From contig NZ_MKIO01000033.1 in the NCBI RefSeq assembly GCF_001938945.1, positions 30,244 through 94,243 of the forward strand: a stretch of 64,000 bases of DNA. The letters are read 5' to 3'. This DNA comes from Xaviernesmea rhizosphaerae. Its GTDB lineage: Bacteria; Pseudomonadota; Alphaproteobacteria; Rhizobiales; Rhizobiaceae. Each line of letters starts with the position of its first letter. Positions within the stretch are counted from its first letter, which is position 1. Shown here piece after piece: positions 29,559 through 39,271 of this stretch. The notes beneath the pieces are model-generated. The model had not been told where the DNA came from, made no database searches, and saw only the letters and a program-made list of their open reading frames with translations. A program made the position numbers and the translations under genes.

Positions 29559-32267
29559 TTGAGAGACACCGTCAGATCGATCCTGGCTCTGACCCGGCTC
29601 GTGCGGTTCTCGGCCCTGTCAAGCCTTTGCGCGATCGCGCTCGTCTTCGCCGTCGGCGCGCTGTTCCGCGCCCAGAAAACGGACATGTTCCAACGGGAGC
29701 TGCGCATCAAGGTCGATAGCCAGCTGAGCCTGATTACCACGCAGATCGAGAGTGACATCCGCCTGCGGATGACGGCGCTCAACGGCCTGGCTGACAGCAT
29801 ATCGACCGACACACGCAATGCCGAGCCCGTCTTCGACAGGCTGGCTCCGCTTATCCGCGCGCGCCACGCGGATCTGCTGCGCATCTCGGTTGCCCCTCAA
29901 AACCAGGCCACGCTGGTATCGGCGCATAACCCCGATGAGATCGACAGCATCCGCCAGCTGCGGCTCGACCGTTTCCCGGCCATGCGCCGAGCGATCGAGC
30001 GCGCCCGCAAGCATGCCAAGCCATCGATCTTCGGCCCCGTGCGCCTGCCCAGCGGCCATACCGCCTTTGAAATCTTCGTGCCGATCTATGACGAGGCCGG
30101 GATGCCGGGCCGGCTTTGGGGCGTGATCGAAAGCGCCATGGATGCGGATCACCTGCTGCGCATGGCGCGCCGCTACGACAGCAGCGACGGGCAGCAGCAG
30201 GAGGCGGGTGCTCAGGCGATCAGCGTGGCCATCCGCGACGTGTCGCTTAACAACCGTGCCCAGGACCCGTTTTTCGGCCATTATGCAATCTTCTCCGACA
30301 ATCCGGTGACGCGGGTGCTGGATCTGCATGGCGGGCGCTGGGAAATGGCGGCCACGCCGCAGGGGGGCTGGGCCGTGCCGCCACCCGAGGCGGCGATGAT
30401 CGACCGGCTGATCGCGGTGAGCATGGCGGCAAGCGGCGCCGTCGCCTTCCTTGTCAGCATGCTGGTGAAGGACCGGCGCGAGACGCGCACCAGACTTGAA
30501 CGCCGCGAGCGCGAGGTGCTCAGCCTGTCGCAGCGGCTGGACTTCGCACTCAGCGCCTCGGGCATCGGTGTCTGGGATCTGGACCCGGACACCGAAATCC
30601 AGACCTGGGACGACCGCATGTACACGCTGCATGGGCGCAGCGCCCAGGAAGGCGTGATCAGCCTGCAGAAATTTCGCAAGACCCTGCATGCCGACGATGT
30701 ATCGCCCTGCCTGATCGCGCTGCGTCAGGCGCTGCTGCAGGAAAAGGACTATCGCATGGAGTATCGCGTGGTCCTGCCGTTTGGACGGCTGCGCCATATC
30801 CGCAGCTTCGGCGCGCCACACCAGGACGCCGCTGGCCGCATGAAGCTGATCGGCATCAGCGTCGACATCACCGACGACGTGATCAAGGCCGAAGCGCTGC
30901 GCAAGGCCCATGCCGTGGCCGAGGCGCGCAACCATGCGCTGGCGGAGGCCAACAGCCTGATCGAGCACAACGCCTATCACGATCCGCTGACAGCTCTGGG
31001 CAACCGGCGCAAACTGGACCGGCAGCTGGCCGAAATCGCGCACACCGCGGGAGGGCTGGCGGGAACGGCGCTGCTTCACCTCGACCTCGACCGTTTCAAG
31101 CAGATCAACGATACGCACGGCCATGCCGCCGGGGATGCCATGCTGATCCATACGGCGCAGGTGCTGCGTCAGTGCGTGACATCCCGGGATCTGGTCGCGC
31201 GCATCGGCGGCGACGAGTTCGTCATCGTCATCTCGCCCGCGCCCGACCGGCAGGCGCTGACGGCGCTGGCGGACGAGATCGTCGAGCGCATGCGCCAGCC
31301 CCATCAGCACAACGGCGTGACCTGCCGCAGCGGGGTGAGCATCGGCATCGCCCTGGGCGGGCCGATGGCACAGGACGCCGCCGCGCTGATGATCAACGCC
31401 GATGTTGCGCTCTACCGCGCCAAGCAGAACGGGCGCAATCGCGTGGAGGTCTACACCGAAGCCCTGCAGAGCGCGGTCACCGTTGGCAAGCGCATGGCCG
31501 ACGAGATCATGGAAGGGCTGGAACGCAACGAATTCGTGGCCTGGTACCAGCCGCAGGTCGATGCGCGCAGCCACCGGATGGTGGGTGCGGAGGTGCTGAT
31601 CCGCTGGAACCATCCCCGCCAGGGCCTGCTGGCGCCGGCTGCCTTCCTGCCGGTCGCCGAAGAGATCGGAGTGGTGCCGCTCATCGATGCGGTCGCGCTG
31701 CGCCGTGCATTGACGGATCAGCTGCACTGGGCCACTCATAACGTCACGCTGCCCCGGCTTTCGGTCAACGTGTCGGCCCGGCGGCTGGCCGATCCCGACC
31801 TGCTCGATTCCTTGAAGGCCATCGACATCCCCGCCGGCCGCATGACATTCGAGCTGGTGGAATCGATCTTCCTCGACGAGAGCAGCCAGACCGTCAGTGC
31901 CAATCTCGAAGGACTGAAGGCGCTGGGCATCGCCATCGAGATCGACGATTTCGGCACTGGCCATACCTCCATCCTCGGCCTGTTGCGCACCAAGCCGAAC
32001 GGGCTGAAAATCGACCGGCGGCTGGTGATGCCGATCCTGACCGAGCCGAGCGCCCGCCGGGTGCTGCGCTCGATCGTCGAGATCGGCCGCGCGCTCGACC
32101 TCACGGTGACCGCCGAGGGGGTCGAGACGCTGGAACTGGCGGCGATGCTGGCCGAGCTCGGTTGCACGACCCTGCAGGGCTATGTCTTCTCCCGCCCGCT
32201 TCCGCCCGACGCCTTCCTGCAATACATGCTCGACGAAAAGGCGCGTCGGCAACTGATCGTCGCCTGA
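29559..32267 (+). CDS. Membrane CHASE-PAS-GGDEF-EAL cyclic-di-GMP protein
   Basis: This 902-residue protein has a membrane span at about residues 15-37, an external CHASE-like sensor domain (about 60-280), a second span (about 286-308), a PAS domain (about 325-450), a GGDEF domain with intact RIGGDEF, and an EAL domain. The EAL motif reads EVL ([11 protein letters not shown]); the metal-binding Glu is kept, as are ELVES, IDDFGTG, LKIDR and TAEGVET, so both synthesis and hydrolysis of cyclic-di-GMP remain possible. Translation appears to begin at a TTG (29559) with AGGGG about seven bases upstream; the next ATG would remove the first span. A 925-codon open frame on the opposite strand is a codon-bias shadow. 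Confidence 0.92.
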   Translation: MRDTVRSILALTRLVRFSALSSLCAIALVFAVGALFRAQKTDMFQRELRIKVDSQLSLITTQIESDIRLRMTALNGLADSISTDTRNAEPVFDRLAPLIRARHADLLRISVAPQNQATLVSAHNPDEIDSIRQLRLDRFPAMRRAIERARKHAKPSIFGPVRLPSGHTAFEIFVPIYDEAGMPGRLWGVIESAMDADHLLRMARRYDSSDGQQQEAGAQAISVAIRDVSLNNRAQDPFFGHYAIFSDNPVTRVLDLHGGRWEMAATPQGGWAVPPPEAAMIDRLIAVSMAASGAVAFLVSMLVKDRRETRTRLERREREVLSLSQRLDFALSASGIGVWDLDPDTEIQTWDDRMYTLHGRSAQEGVISLQKFRKTLHADDVSPCLIALRQALLQEKDYRMEYRVVLPFGRLRHIRSFGAPHQDAAGRMKLIGISVDITDDVIKAEALRKAHAVAEARNHALAEANSLIEHNAYHDPLTALGNRRKLDRQLAEIAHTAGGLAGTALLHLDLDRFKQINDTHGHAAGDAMLIHTAQVLRQCVTSRDLVARIGGDEFVIVISPAPDRQALTALADEIVERMRQPHQHNGVTCRSGVSIGIALGGPMAQDAAALMINADVALYRAKQNGRNRVEVYTEALQSAVTVGKRMADEIMEGLERNEFVAWYQPQVDARSHRMVGAEVLIRWNHPRQGLLAPAAFLPVAEEIGVVPLIDAVALRRALTDQLHWATHNVTLPRLSVNVSARRLADPDLLDSLKAIDIPAGRMTFELVESIFLDESSQTVSANLEGLKALGIAIEIDDFGTGHTSILGLLRTKPNGLKIDRRLVMPILTEPSARRVLRSIVEIGRALDLTVTAEGVETLELAAMLAELGCTTLQGYVFSRPLPPDAFLQYMLDEKARRQLIVA

Positions 32268-32297
32268 GCGGCCTCGCCGGCCGCGCCGCCGCGCCTC

Positions 32298-32336
32298 TCG
32301 AAAAACCGGGTGCCACTTTTCCACGACATGCGCTAA
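32298..32336 (+). repeat. Degenerate rhizobial intergenic element
   Basis: CGAAAAACCGGGTGCCAC followed by TTTTCCACGACATGCGCT lies between the GGDEF-EAL gene and aroC, and appears to be a hybrid of the two element types. Confidence 0.55.
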
Positions 32337-32394
32337 GAGAGCGGCACGCACAACAGGCCCGGCCGGCGCCCGGCCGCATTTCCGGTTTGATTGC

Positions 32395-33513
32395 ATGTCT
32401 CACAACACCTTCGGCCATCTTTTCCGCGTCACCACCTGGGGCGAGAGCCATGGACCGGCGCTCGGCTGCGTGGTCGATGGCTGCCCTCCGGGCCTCACCT
32501 TCACGCTGGCCGAGATCCAGGCCTTCCTCGACAAGCGCAAGCCCGGCCAGTCGCGCTTCGTCACGCAGCGGCGCGAGGAGGATCTGGTGCGGGTGCTCTC
32601 GGGCGTCATGCCGAGCGAGGACGGGCAGACGCTGACGACCACGGGCACGCCCGTATCGATGATGATCGAGAACACCGACCAGCGCTCCAAGGATTATGGA
32701 GAGATCGCCCGTCGCTACCGTCCGGGCCATGCCGACTACACCTATGACGTCAAATACGGCATCCGCGACTATCGCGGCGGCGGCCGCTCCTCGGCGCGCG
32801 AGACGGCGGCGCGCGTGGCCGCGGGCGCCTTGGCACGCAAGGTCGTGCCCGGCCTCACCGTGCGCGCCGCGCTGGTGCAGATCGGCAAGCACAAGATCGA
32901 CCGCGCCCGCTGGGACTGGGCCGAGATCGACAACAACCCCTTCTTCTGCCCGGATCCTGAGACCGTTCCCGTCTGGGAGGATTATCTCGACACGATCCGC
33001 AAGGCCGGCTCCTCCGTCGGCGCCGTGGTCGAAGTGGTGGCCGAGGGTGTGCCGGCGGGGCTCGGCGCGCCGATCTATGCCAAGCTGGACCAGGACATCG
33101 CCGCCCTCCTGATGTCGATCAATGCCGTCAAGGGCGTGGAGATCGGCAATGGCTTCGGCGCGGCCGAGATCACCGGCGAGGAGAATGCCGACGAGATGCG
33201 GATGGGCAATGACGGCCAGCCGATCTTCCTGTCCAATCATGCCGGCGGCATTCTCGGCGGCATTTCCACGGGACAGCCCGTCATCGCCCGCTTCGCCATC
33301 AAGCCGACCTCGTCGATTCTCACCGAGCGCCGCTCGATCGATGCCGATGGCAACAATGTCGATGTGCGCACCAAGGGCCGCCACGATCCCTGCGTCGGCA
33401 TCCGCGCCGTGCCGATCGGCGAGGCCATGGTGGCCTGCGCCATCGCCGACCACTATCTGCGCGACCGCGGCCAGACCGGACGGCTATCCGCCGGGCACGC
33501 GCTCCAAGACTAA
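32395..33513 (+). CDS. aroC: Chorismate synthase
   Basis: This 372-residue enzyme makes chorismate from EPSP, the last common step of aromatic amino acid synthesis, using reduced FMN. It has the N-terminal [20 protein letters not shown], the [16 protein letters not shown] signature, and [16 protein letters not shown] near the C terminus, and the length is normal. The start ATG at 32395 is unambiguous. It converges on the YcaQ-like gene, with only 21 bases between the two stops. Confidence 0.97.
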   Translation: MSHNTFGHLFRVTTWGESHGPALGCVVDGCPPGLTFTLAEIQAFLDKRKPGQSRFVTQRREEDLVRVLSGVMPSEDGQTLTTTGTPVSMMIENTDQRSKDYGEIARRYRPGHADYTYDVKYGIRDYRGGGRSSARETAARVAAGALARKVVPGLTVRAALVQIGKHKIDRARWDWAEIDNNPFFCPDPETVPVWEDYLDTIRKAGSSVGAVVEVVAEGVPAGLGAPIYAKLDQDIAALLMSINAVKGVEIGNGFGAAEITGEENADEMRMGNDGQPIFLSNHAGGILGGISTGQPVIARFAIKPTSSILTERRSIDADGNNVDVRTKGRHDPCVGIRAVPIGEAMVACAIADHYLRDRGQTGRLSAGHALQD

Positions 33514-33534
33514 AGGAACGCCGTCCGCGCGGTC

Positions 33535-34725
33535 TCAGACCGGCGCGGCGCCCGCCAGCCAGATGACGCGCTCCAGACCGGAGAATCGCGCGAGGCGGGC
33601 AAGCTCTGCCTCCAGCCGCTCATGCCGGCCGGCGGAGGCGCGCAAGCCCGGCTCCCACCAGAGCTTTTTGACCTCCAGCGCGCCCTGTTTGCGGTTGGCC
33701 TTCATGTCGATGCGCCCGACCAGGCGGTCGCCCTCCAGCAGCGGGAAGACATAATAGCCATATTCCCGCTTGGCCTCGGGCACGAAGACCTCGATGCGGT
33801 AGAAGAAGCCGAACAGGCGCTCGGCCCGTGCCCGATCGCGCAGCATGGGATCGAAGGGGCTGAGCACGCGCAGCCGGGCCGGTGGCGGCGCCAGGTCAGG
33901 CAGCCTCGCCTCGAGATCGGCAAGGGCCAAGGCGGCGCGGGCGTTGCCGTCCACGGTTTCGGCCAGGACGGGCACGAGTTCGCCGCGATGGGCCTCCACC
34001 CAGGCCTTGGCCTCCTGCGGCGTGACGAGATCCCAGAAGGCGGCGATCTCGCCTGATGTGGCAAAGCCGAGGCGGGCCAGCGCCTCACGGCAGCACCAGT
34101 CGATGAAATCCGCCTCGCTGATTTCGGCCTCGAAATGCGCCGGGGGAATCACCCGCTCGGAGAGATCGTAGACCTTCTGGAAATTTTCCCGCCGGCTGAT
34201 GGCGATCTCACCCGTATGCCAGAGGAATTCGAGCGCGGTCTTGGCCGGGTGCCAGTTCCACCAGCCGCCGCCCTTATGGTCGGGCGCCTCGAAGCTGCGC
34301 GAGAGCAGCGCGCCCTCCTCGCGGATGCGGCGATGGACATCCTCCACCACCGGCTCGAATCCATCTGGCCGCAGCCGGCGCCAGCGCTCGCGCAGGATCG
34401 GCGCGCGGCGGCGGAAGCGATGCTTCCACGCCGCATAAAAGCGCGTCGGGATCAGGGCCGCATCATGGGTCCAGTTCTCGAACAGGCTGCGTTCGCCCTC
34501 CAGCAGATGAACGAGATCCTCCCGCCGGTAGGTCTGCGCGCGCGAGAACAGGATCTGGTGATGCGCCCGCTCCACCGTCTGGATGCTGTCGACCTGAACG
34601 AAGCCGAGACGGTCGATGAGCGAGAGAAGCCCCGCCCGGTCGAGCTTGCGCCCGGGCGGATCGGCAAGGCCCTGACGCGCGAGGAAAAGCAGCCGGGCGG
34701 TGGGGTTCGAGAGGCGAAGCGTCAT
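33535..34725 (-). CDS. YcaQ-like winged-helix DNA repair protein
   Basis: This 396-residue protein belongs to the winged helix DNA-binding (HTH_42) family that includes YcaQ/AlkX, which unhook interstrand DNA crosslinks. The QVDSIQTVERAHHQILFSR segment near residue 40 contains the catalytic-like QxD pattern known for these glycosylases. Late segments RVLSPFDPMLRDRARAERLFGFFYRIEVF and YVFPLLEGDRLVGRIDMKA are also typical. The first ATG at 34725 fits the family. It stands alone on the minus strand between aroC and bioM. Confidence 0.9.
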   Translation of the reverse strand: MTLRLSNPTARLLFLARQGLADPPGRKLDRAGLLSLIDRLGFVQVDSIQTVERAHHQILFSRAQTYRREDLVHLLEGERSLFENWTHDAALIPTRFYAAWKHRFRRRAPILRERWRRLRPDGFEPVVEDVHRRIREEGALLSRSFEAPDHKGGGWWNWHPAKTALEFLWHTGEIAISRRENFQKVYDLSERVIPPAHFEAEISEADFIDWCCREALARLGFATSGEIAAFWDLVTPQEAKAWVEAHRGELVPVLAETVDGNARAALALADLEARLPDLAPPPARLRVLSPFDPMLRDRARAERLFGFFYRIEVFVPEAKREYGYYVFPLLEGDRLVGRIDMKANRKQGALEVKKLWWEPGLRASAGRHERLEAELARLARFSGLERVIWLAGAAPV

Positions 34726-34847
34726 GCAGCCAGCCTAGCATTCGTTCTTCCTTTGTTCAAATACCTCCCGCGCAATCGACCGGATTTTCCCCCTTTGCCA
34801 CCGCCCCGCCGCCGCCATTCACCCGCGTCCCGAAGGCGGAAATCGGC

Positions 34848-34874
34848 AGCGCATTTCCACGCGACATGCTCTAT
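34848..34874 (+). repeat. Partial second-type rhizobial intergenic element upstream of bioM
   Basis: Only the distal half (GCATTTCCACGCGACATGCT, then CTATA) is present. It provides an ATG at 34866 that is in frame with bioM but is probably not its start. Confidence 0.55.
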
Positions 34875-34919
34875 AAGGCCGCTTTCGACCCGCTTGTGCC
34901 AGACAGGATCCGCATCGCC

Positions 34920-35675
34920 TTGGACATCCGCTTTTCCGCCTGCAGCCTGAGCTATGGCGACCGCCGCGTGCTGGAGCCGCTGACGCTAACGCTCAGCGAA
35001 CACAGGATCGGCGTGATCGGGCTCAATGGCTCGGGCAAGTCCTCCTTCGCGCGGCTGATCAACGGCCTGCAGGCCCCGACGAGCGGCACGGTGACCGTGA
35101 ACGGCATCGACACGGCGGCCGACCCGGCAGCGGCCGCCCGCGCCGTGGGCTTCATCTTCCAGACCCCGCAGAACCAGGTGATCCTGCCTGTTGTCGCCGA
35201 CGACATCGCGCTCGGGCTGACCAGCCGCGGCATGCCAAAGGCAGAAGCACAGGCGCGGACAGAGGCCATCCTCGAGCGTTTCGGCATCGCGGCGCTCGCC
35301 CGCCGGCGGGTGCATGAGCTCTCAGGCGGGGAACTGCATCTGGCGGCGCTGGCGAGCGTTCTGGTGACCGAGCCAGATCTGGTGATCTTCGACGAGCCGA
35401 CCAACCAGCTCGACCTGAAGAACCGGCGCCGTGTGATCGCGGCGATCGCGGGTCTGGACAAGCCGGCGATCGTGGTAAGCCACGACCTGCCGCTGATTGC
35501 GGATTTTAAGCGCGTGCTCCTGTTTCACGAAGGGCGGCTGATCGCCGACGGGCCGGCCGAGGCAGTGATCCGCACTTATGAGGCCGTGGCGGCCGGTTCG
35601 GATGAAGATGGCGCGGCGGCCAAGCCTGAGGCTGCGCAAGCGGCTGCGAACAGGGCCGAGGGGGCCGCATGCTGA
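34920..35675 (+). CDS. bioM: Biotin ECF transporter ATP-binding protein BioM
   Basis: This is the ABC ATPase of the energy-coupling-factor biotin importer, about 251 residues. Visible motifs are Walker A (GLNGSGKSSFARL), the Q-loop (FQTPQNQVIL), the signature LSGGELHLAALA, Walker B (DLVIFDEPTNQLD) and the switch His (VVSHDLPL). I place the start at TTG 34920, which follows CAGGAT and gives the normal N terminus (FSACSLSYGDRRVLEPL). An ATG at 34866 is in frame but lies in a palindromic repeat. The stop overlaps the start of bioN by seven bases, so the two are translated together. Confidence 0.92.
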   Translation: MDIRFSACSLSYGDRRVLEPLTLTLSEHRIGVIGLNGSGKSSFARLINGLQAPTSGTVTVNGIDTAADPAAAARAVGFIFQTPQNQVILPVVADDIALGLTSRGMPKAEAQARTEAILERFGIAALARRRVHELSGGELHLAALASVLVTEPDLVIFDEPTNQLDLKNRRRVIAAIAGLDKPAIVVSHDLPLIADFKRVLLFHEGRLIADGPAEAVIRTYEAVAAGSDEDGAAAKPEAAQAAANRAEGAAC

Positions 35676-36289
35676 CCAGCCTCTATGTCGAGGGCGACAG
35701 CTGGATGCACCGCCTGCGCGCCGGCCACAAGCTGGCCCTGCTGCTTGTGGCCGGCATTCTGCTGTCGATCACCGATAGTCTGCTGGTGCTCACGCTGGCG
35801 CTGCCCTTCTGCGCTCTGCCCTTCGTGATGCTGCGGCTTTCCTGGTGCGCGATTCGCGCCCGGCTCGGCGGGCTGATGCTGACGATCCTGATTCTGACGG
35901 CGGCAACGGCCTGGCTGCAATCGCCCGAGGCCGGGCTGGTCGCCTTCGTCAGGGTCACCGCGCTGGTGCTGCTGGCGGGGGCGGTGACGGCGACGACGGG
36001 GATCGCCGAGATGATGGCGGCGCTGACCGTCGCGCTGCGCCCGCTGGAGCGTCTGGGTCTCGCCCGCGCCGAGGATGTGGCCCTGGCGGTCGGCCTCGTC
36101 CTGCGCTTCGTGCCCGAAATCGCGCAGCGCCATCAGGCACTCACCGCCGCCCACCGCGCCCGCGGCATCACACCACGCTGGCACCGCACGCTGCCGGCGC
36201 TGATCGTGCTGACGCTGAAAGAGGCGGATGATGTTGCCCGCGCCATTGACGCGCGCGGGTTGCGCGGCCACAAAGTCAGGAAGGGCTGA
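35669..36289 (+). CDS. bioN: Biotin ECF transporter transmembrane protein BioN
   Basis: BioN is the T-component that couples the ATPase to the substrate-binding subunit. The 206-residue protein has about four to five membrane spans and the coupling-helix motif region typical of the family (GLARAEDVALAVGLVLRFVPEIAQRHQALTAAHRARGI, with paired Ala-Arg-Gly motifs). It overlaps bioM and precedes bioY by 316 bases on the same strand; together the three make a complete biotin uptake system. Confidence 0.93.
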   Translation: MLTSLYVEGDSWMHRLRAGHKLALLLVAGILLSITDSLLVLTLALPFCALPFVMLRLSWCAIRARLGGLMLTILILTAATAWLQSPEAGLVAFVRVTALVLLAGAVTATTGIAEMMAALTVALRPLERLGLARAEDVALAVGLVLRFVPEIAQRHQALTAAHRARGITPRWHRTLPALIVLTLKEADDVARAIDARGLRGHKVRKG

Positions 36290-36605
36290 GCACAGGCGAT
36301 ATCCGGCAGGGCCGGAGGGCTCCGAAACGGTTAGCACCCCGGCAGAACATGGGAGCAGCGCAAAGCGATGCTTGCCGCAACCAAAACCTGCTGATCGAGC
36401 GGGATGGCGAAAATTGCGTGCAGTTTTCGTCTGGAATCTCCCTTTATCCTTTTGATTGAGGTCATGATGATTTAAAGCCGGACAGGCCGTCAATCATCAT
36501 GATCCACCTTGCCAATCTGGCCGCCACTGGGCGTGACGGCCGCGACACCCTGCCGAAACCGGCGCGCCAGCCGGCATCGGCCCTTTGCCGAAGGAGCCTT
36601 CCGCC
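36290..36605. other. bioN-bioY intergenic region with an inverted repeat
   Basis: No gene is seen. The gap is unusually long for a transporter operon and holds an 11-bp inverted repeat (36462-36502), so bioY may be separately controlled. Confidence 0.5.
36462..36502. promoter_or_regulatory. Inverted repeat upstream of bioY, possible operator
   Basis: Perfect 11-bp arms (TCATGATGATT/AATCATCATGA) are separated by 19 bases, about 100 bases before the bioY start. It does not match the TTATNTATAA-type site I would expect for BioR, so the binding factor, if any, is unknown. Confidence 0.4.
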
Positions 36606-37169
36606 ATGTCGAGCCGTGATCTCGTCCTCATCGCCCTGTTTGCCGCCATCGTCGTCGTTCTCGGCCTGGTCCCGCCGGTGACGATCGGTCTCTTGCCGGT
36701 GCCGATCACGGCCCAGTCCATGGGCGTGATGCTGGCCGGCTGCATTCTGGGCGCCAAGCGCGGCGCGCTCACCTTCCTGCTCGTCATCCTGATGGTGGCG
36801 CTCGGCCTGCCGGTTCTGTCAGGCGGACGCGGCGGGCTCGCCATCCTCGCCGGCCCGACGGCCGGCTACATCTTCGGCTGGGTCGCCGGCGCCTTCGTCA
36901 CCGGCCTGATCGCCGAGCGCCTCGTTCGCGACAGCCAGGGCGGCGCCCGCCAGATCCTCGGCTTCGCGCTCGCTGCGCTGATCGGCGGCGTCGGCGTGGT
37001 CTATCTCTTCGGCACGCTCTGGCTCGCCTATGCCAAGGGCATCGCCCTGCCCGCCGCCCTCCTCGGGCAACTGCCCTTCATCCCCGGCGATCTTATCAAG
37101 GTGGCGATCGCCGCCCTTGCCGCCCGCTCGGTCATGGTCGGCTATCCGCTGCTGCCGCAGCGGGGCTGA
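36606..37169 (+). CDS. bioY: Biotin transporter substrate-binding subunit BioY
   Basis: This 187-residue S-component has six membrane spans and the conserved LLPVPITAQSMGVMLAGCILGAKRGAL region that binds biotin. Other family segments are LAGPTAGYIFGWVAGAFVTG and PGDLIKVAIAAL. The start at 36606 is decided by GAAGGAG nine bases upstream; an ATG at 36585 has none. BioY with BioM and BioN imports biotin with high affinity, fitting a biotin-auxotrophic or scavenging lifestyle. Confidence 0.95.
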   Translation: MSSRDLVLIALFAAIVVVLGLVPPVTIGLLPVPITAQSMGVMLAGCILGAKRGALTFLLVILMVALGLPVLSGGRGGLAILAGPTAGYIFGWVAGAFVTGLIAERLVRDSQGGARQILGFALAALIGGVGVVYLFGTLWLAYAKGIALPAALLGQLPFIPGDLIKVAIAALAARSVMVGYPLLPQRG

Positions 37170-37236
37170 GGGCGCCGATCTGCCGCTTCCGGCTGCGTGC
37201 CCGATATTACAGACTGGCCGCGCGATGGAGAGAGAC

Positions 37237-37557
37237 ATGAACAGGATGGAGGCCCTGACGGCAAAAAGGCAGGCCGAGCGCCATGGTCGTGCGCGGCATG
37301 CGGTCGACGAAATCCGTAAGCGGGCCGCCGAGGCTGGCCTGTCCATACAGCCCGTCGGCTCCTTTGCCCGCGGCGACTTCAGGCTTCATTCCGACATCGA
37401 TCTTCTGGTGCGCGGCCCCATAGACAGATGCCACCGTGTTGCAGCGGAGCGCATCGTCGCCGAGAGCCTTCGCGGCGTGGATATTCCCTACGACCTGATT
37501 TTCGAAGACGACCTGACGGCGGAGCGGTTGGAGGAATTTCTGCGTGACAGCCTTTAG
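37237..37557 (+). CDS. Minimal nucleotidyltransferase-fold protein
   Basis: This 106-residue protein is a single nucleotidyltransferase domain: GSFARGDFRLHSDIDLLV is the GSx10DxD active-site motif, and the third Asp may lie in YDLIFEDD. Such minimal nucleotidyltransferases often pair with a HEPN protein as an antitoxin/toxin, but no HEPN gene is adjacent here. GGAGAGAG gives good spacing to the ATG at 37237; the ATG at 37225 lies within that purine run. It sits between bioY and a deacetylase-like gene. Confidence 0.8.
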   Translation: MNRMEALTAKRQAERHGRARHAVDEIRKRAAEAGLSIQPVGSFARGDFRLHSDIDLLVRGPIDRCHRVAAERIVAESLRGVDIPYDLIFEDDLTAERLEEFLRDSL

Positions 37558-37661
37558 CTAAACGCACGGCGAAACTTGCGCCCCCTTTTTCTTGGGACAA
37601 GCCATGCCCCACGCCCGTCCGGCGCTGGACCCACTGGCCTCGGCGCCCTAAGTTTCGCGCC

Positions 37662-38591
37662 ATGACGACGCTGCTTCTCGAACATTCGATCTTTCTTCAG
37701 CACCTGGTGCCCGCAGGCCATCCCGAGCGGCCGGAGCGGCTGAAGGCGCTGGCGCTCGCTCTGGAGCATGAGCGCTTCGCGCCGCTCAAGCGCGAAGAGG
37801 CGCCGCAGGCGAACGAGGATTTCGTGCTGCTCGCCCATCCCGAGAGCCATCTGCGCCAGGTGATGTCGGTGATCCCCGAAGAGGGTATCAACTCCTTCGA
37901 GGCCGACACCCATGCAAGTCCGGCCTCGCTGCAGGCGGCGCTGACGGGCATTGGCGGCGCGGTGGCGGCGGTGGATGCCGTCTTTACCGGCAAGGCCGAC
38001 AATGCCTTCGTGGCCGCACGGCCGCCGGGCCACCATGCGGAGAAGGAGAAGGCCATGGGCTTCTGCTTCTTCAACAATGCCGCCATTGCCGCCCGCCATG
38101 CGCAGCAGGTCCATGGGGCCGAGCGCGTGGCCATCGTCGACTGGGACGTGCATCACGGCAATGGCACGCAGGACATCTTCTGGGACGATCCCTCGGTGCT
38201 CTTCTGTTCCACCCACCAGATGCCGCTCTATCCCGGCACCGGCGCCAAGGACGAGGAGGGCCAGCACGGCACGATCGTCAACGCGCCGCTTTCGCCGCAC
38301 ACGGCCGGCGACCAGTTCCGCGAGGCGTTCAAGAGCCGCATCCTGCCAGCGCTGGAAAACTTCCGGCCGGATCTGATCGTCATTTCCGCCGGCTTCGACG
38401 CCCATCACCGCGATCCGCTGGCCCAGCTCAACTGGGTGGCCGAGGACTACGACTGGGCGACCGGGCGGCTTCTCGATCTCGCCGGCAAATATGCCGGCAA
38501 TCGTCTGGTCAGCCTGCTGGAAGGCGGCTACGACCTCGAAGGCCTGGCGGAATCCGCCGGCACGCATATTTTCCGCATGATGAGAGGGTAG
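37662..38591 (+). CDS. Histone deacetylase family amidohydrolase
   Basis: This 309-residue zinc enzyme is of the class II HDAC/acetylpolyamine amidohydrolase type. It shows [26 protein letters not shown] (catalytic His pair), [15 protein letters not shown] (metal Asp and His), the later metal Asp of [14 protein letters not shown], and [13 protein letters not shown]. In bacteria these enzymes deacetylate polyamines or other small amides; the substrate is not known here. It precedes xseB by four bases, so the two are co-transcribed. Confidence 0.94.
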   Translation: MTTLLLEHSIFLQHLVPAGHPERPERLKALALALEHERFAPLKREEAPQANEDFVLLAHPESHLRQVMSVIPEEGINSFEADTHASPASLQAALTGIGGAVAAVDAVFTGKADNAFVAARPPGHHAEKEKAMGFCFFNNAAIAARHAQQVHGAERVAIVDWDVHHGNGTQDIFWDDPSVLFCSTHQMPLYPGTGAKDEEGQHGTIVNAPLSPHTAGDQFREAFKSRILPALENFRPDLIVISAGFDAHHRDPLAQLNWVAEDYDWATGRLLDLAGKYAGNRLVSLLEGGYDLEGLAESAGTHIFRMMRG

Positions 38592-38595
38592 ACCA

Positions 38596-38844
38596 ATGGC
38601 CGTATCGCAGAGCGAGATTTCCGCCCTTTCCTTTGAAAAGGCCGTGGAGGAGCTGGAGGCGATCGTTTCGGCGCTGGAACGCGGCGACGTGGCGCTCGAC
38701 ACGTCCATCGCCTATTACGAGCGTGGCGAAGCCCTGAAGAAGCATTGCGAGGCGCTGCTCTCCGCGGCCGAAGACCGGATCGAGAAAATCCGGCTCGACC
38801 GCGCCGGCAAGCCCACCGGCACCGAGCCGCTCGACGGCGCGTAA
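38596..38844 (+). CDS. xseB: Exodeoxyribonuclease VII small subunit
   Basis: This 82-residue protein has the XseB pattern: [54 protein letters not shown], a coiled-coil hairpin that binds the large subunit XseA (not in this window). ExoVII degrades single-stranded DNA in repair. It starts four bases after the deacetylase stop. In rhizobia it is typically followed by dxs; here a pirin gene and repeats lie between. Confidence 0.95.
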   Translation: MAVSQSEISALSFEKAVEELEAIVSALERGDVALDTSIAYYERGEALKKHCEALLSAAEDRIEKIRLDRAGKPTGTEPLDGA

Positions 38845-39271
38845 GCGGGTTCCTTGCGGCACTCCTCGTTCGGCGGGGTTTGGGAGCGTTCCGCTGCCGC
38901 AACCGCATCGCATAGACAAAGCGCCTCTTGAAATCCTCCGCCATCGCCATGACCTTGGGGCAATGTGCAACGGGCGAAGCCATAGACCTGCATCTTTGAC
39001 GGCGTCATAGCCCCCTCACTCTGCCCTCTCCCCGTTGGGGAGAGGAGGACGGTGCCCAAAGCACCACCTGAAACAGAGTGGAGTTCTTGCGGCTTGCTCT
39101 CTTCCGCCCGCCGGGAAGAAGATGCTGGCAGGCAGATGAGGGGTAACGCGTTCGAGTGGCGTGCAGTGCGGTTCGAGAGGACGGCGCCGGCAGGCAGCGC
39201 CCGGATCAAGAGGATGACGCGGGATCTCAGGCAAAGCCTTGCGGTTTTGCCGCTCTGCTCTGGGAGGACCG
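38845..39271. other. Intergenic region with palindromic repeat, no gene recognised
   Basis: This gap between xseB and the pirin gene holds a short hairpin element at 39025-39045 and otherwise no supportable gene. Several frames are open on both strands, but none has family features. Confidence 0.5.
39025..39045. repeat. Short CCTCTCCCC hairpin repeat
   Basis: Perfect 9-bp arms (CCTCTCCCC/GGGGAGAGG) with a GTT loop. A similar hairpin (CTTCTCCCC/GGGGAGAAG, GCT loop) occurs at 63766-63786, so this is a second small repeat family of the genome. Confidence 0.7.

Noticed and set aside
29619..32396. A 925-codon open frame on the minus strand over the CHASE-PAS-GGDEF-EAL gene
   Set aside because: It mirrors codon bias of the real gene and shows no domain features, with His/Arg/Gln-rich low-quality composition.
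34866..34919. ATG at 34866 as the start of bioM
   Set aside because: The codon is part of a repeat element end (ACATGCTCT); the TTG at 34920 with CAGGAT fits the family N terminus better, though this stays open.
38845..39015. Possible coding remnant on the minus strand after xseB
   Set aside because: Frames here have no family features and no start signal; they are read-through of GC-rich sequence.
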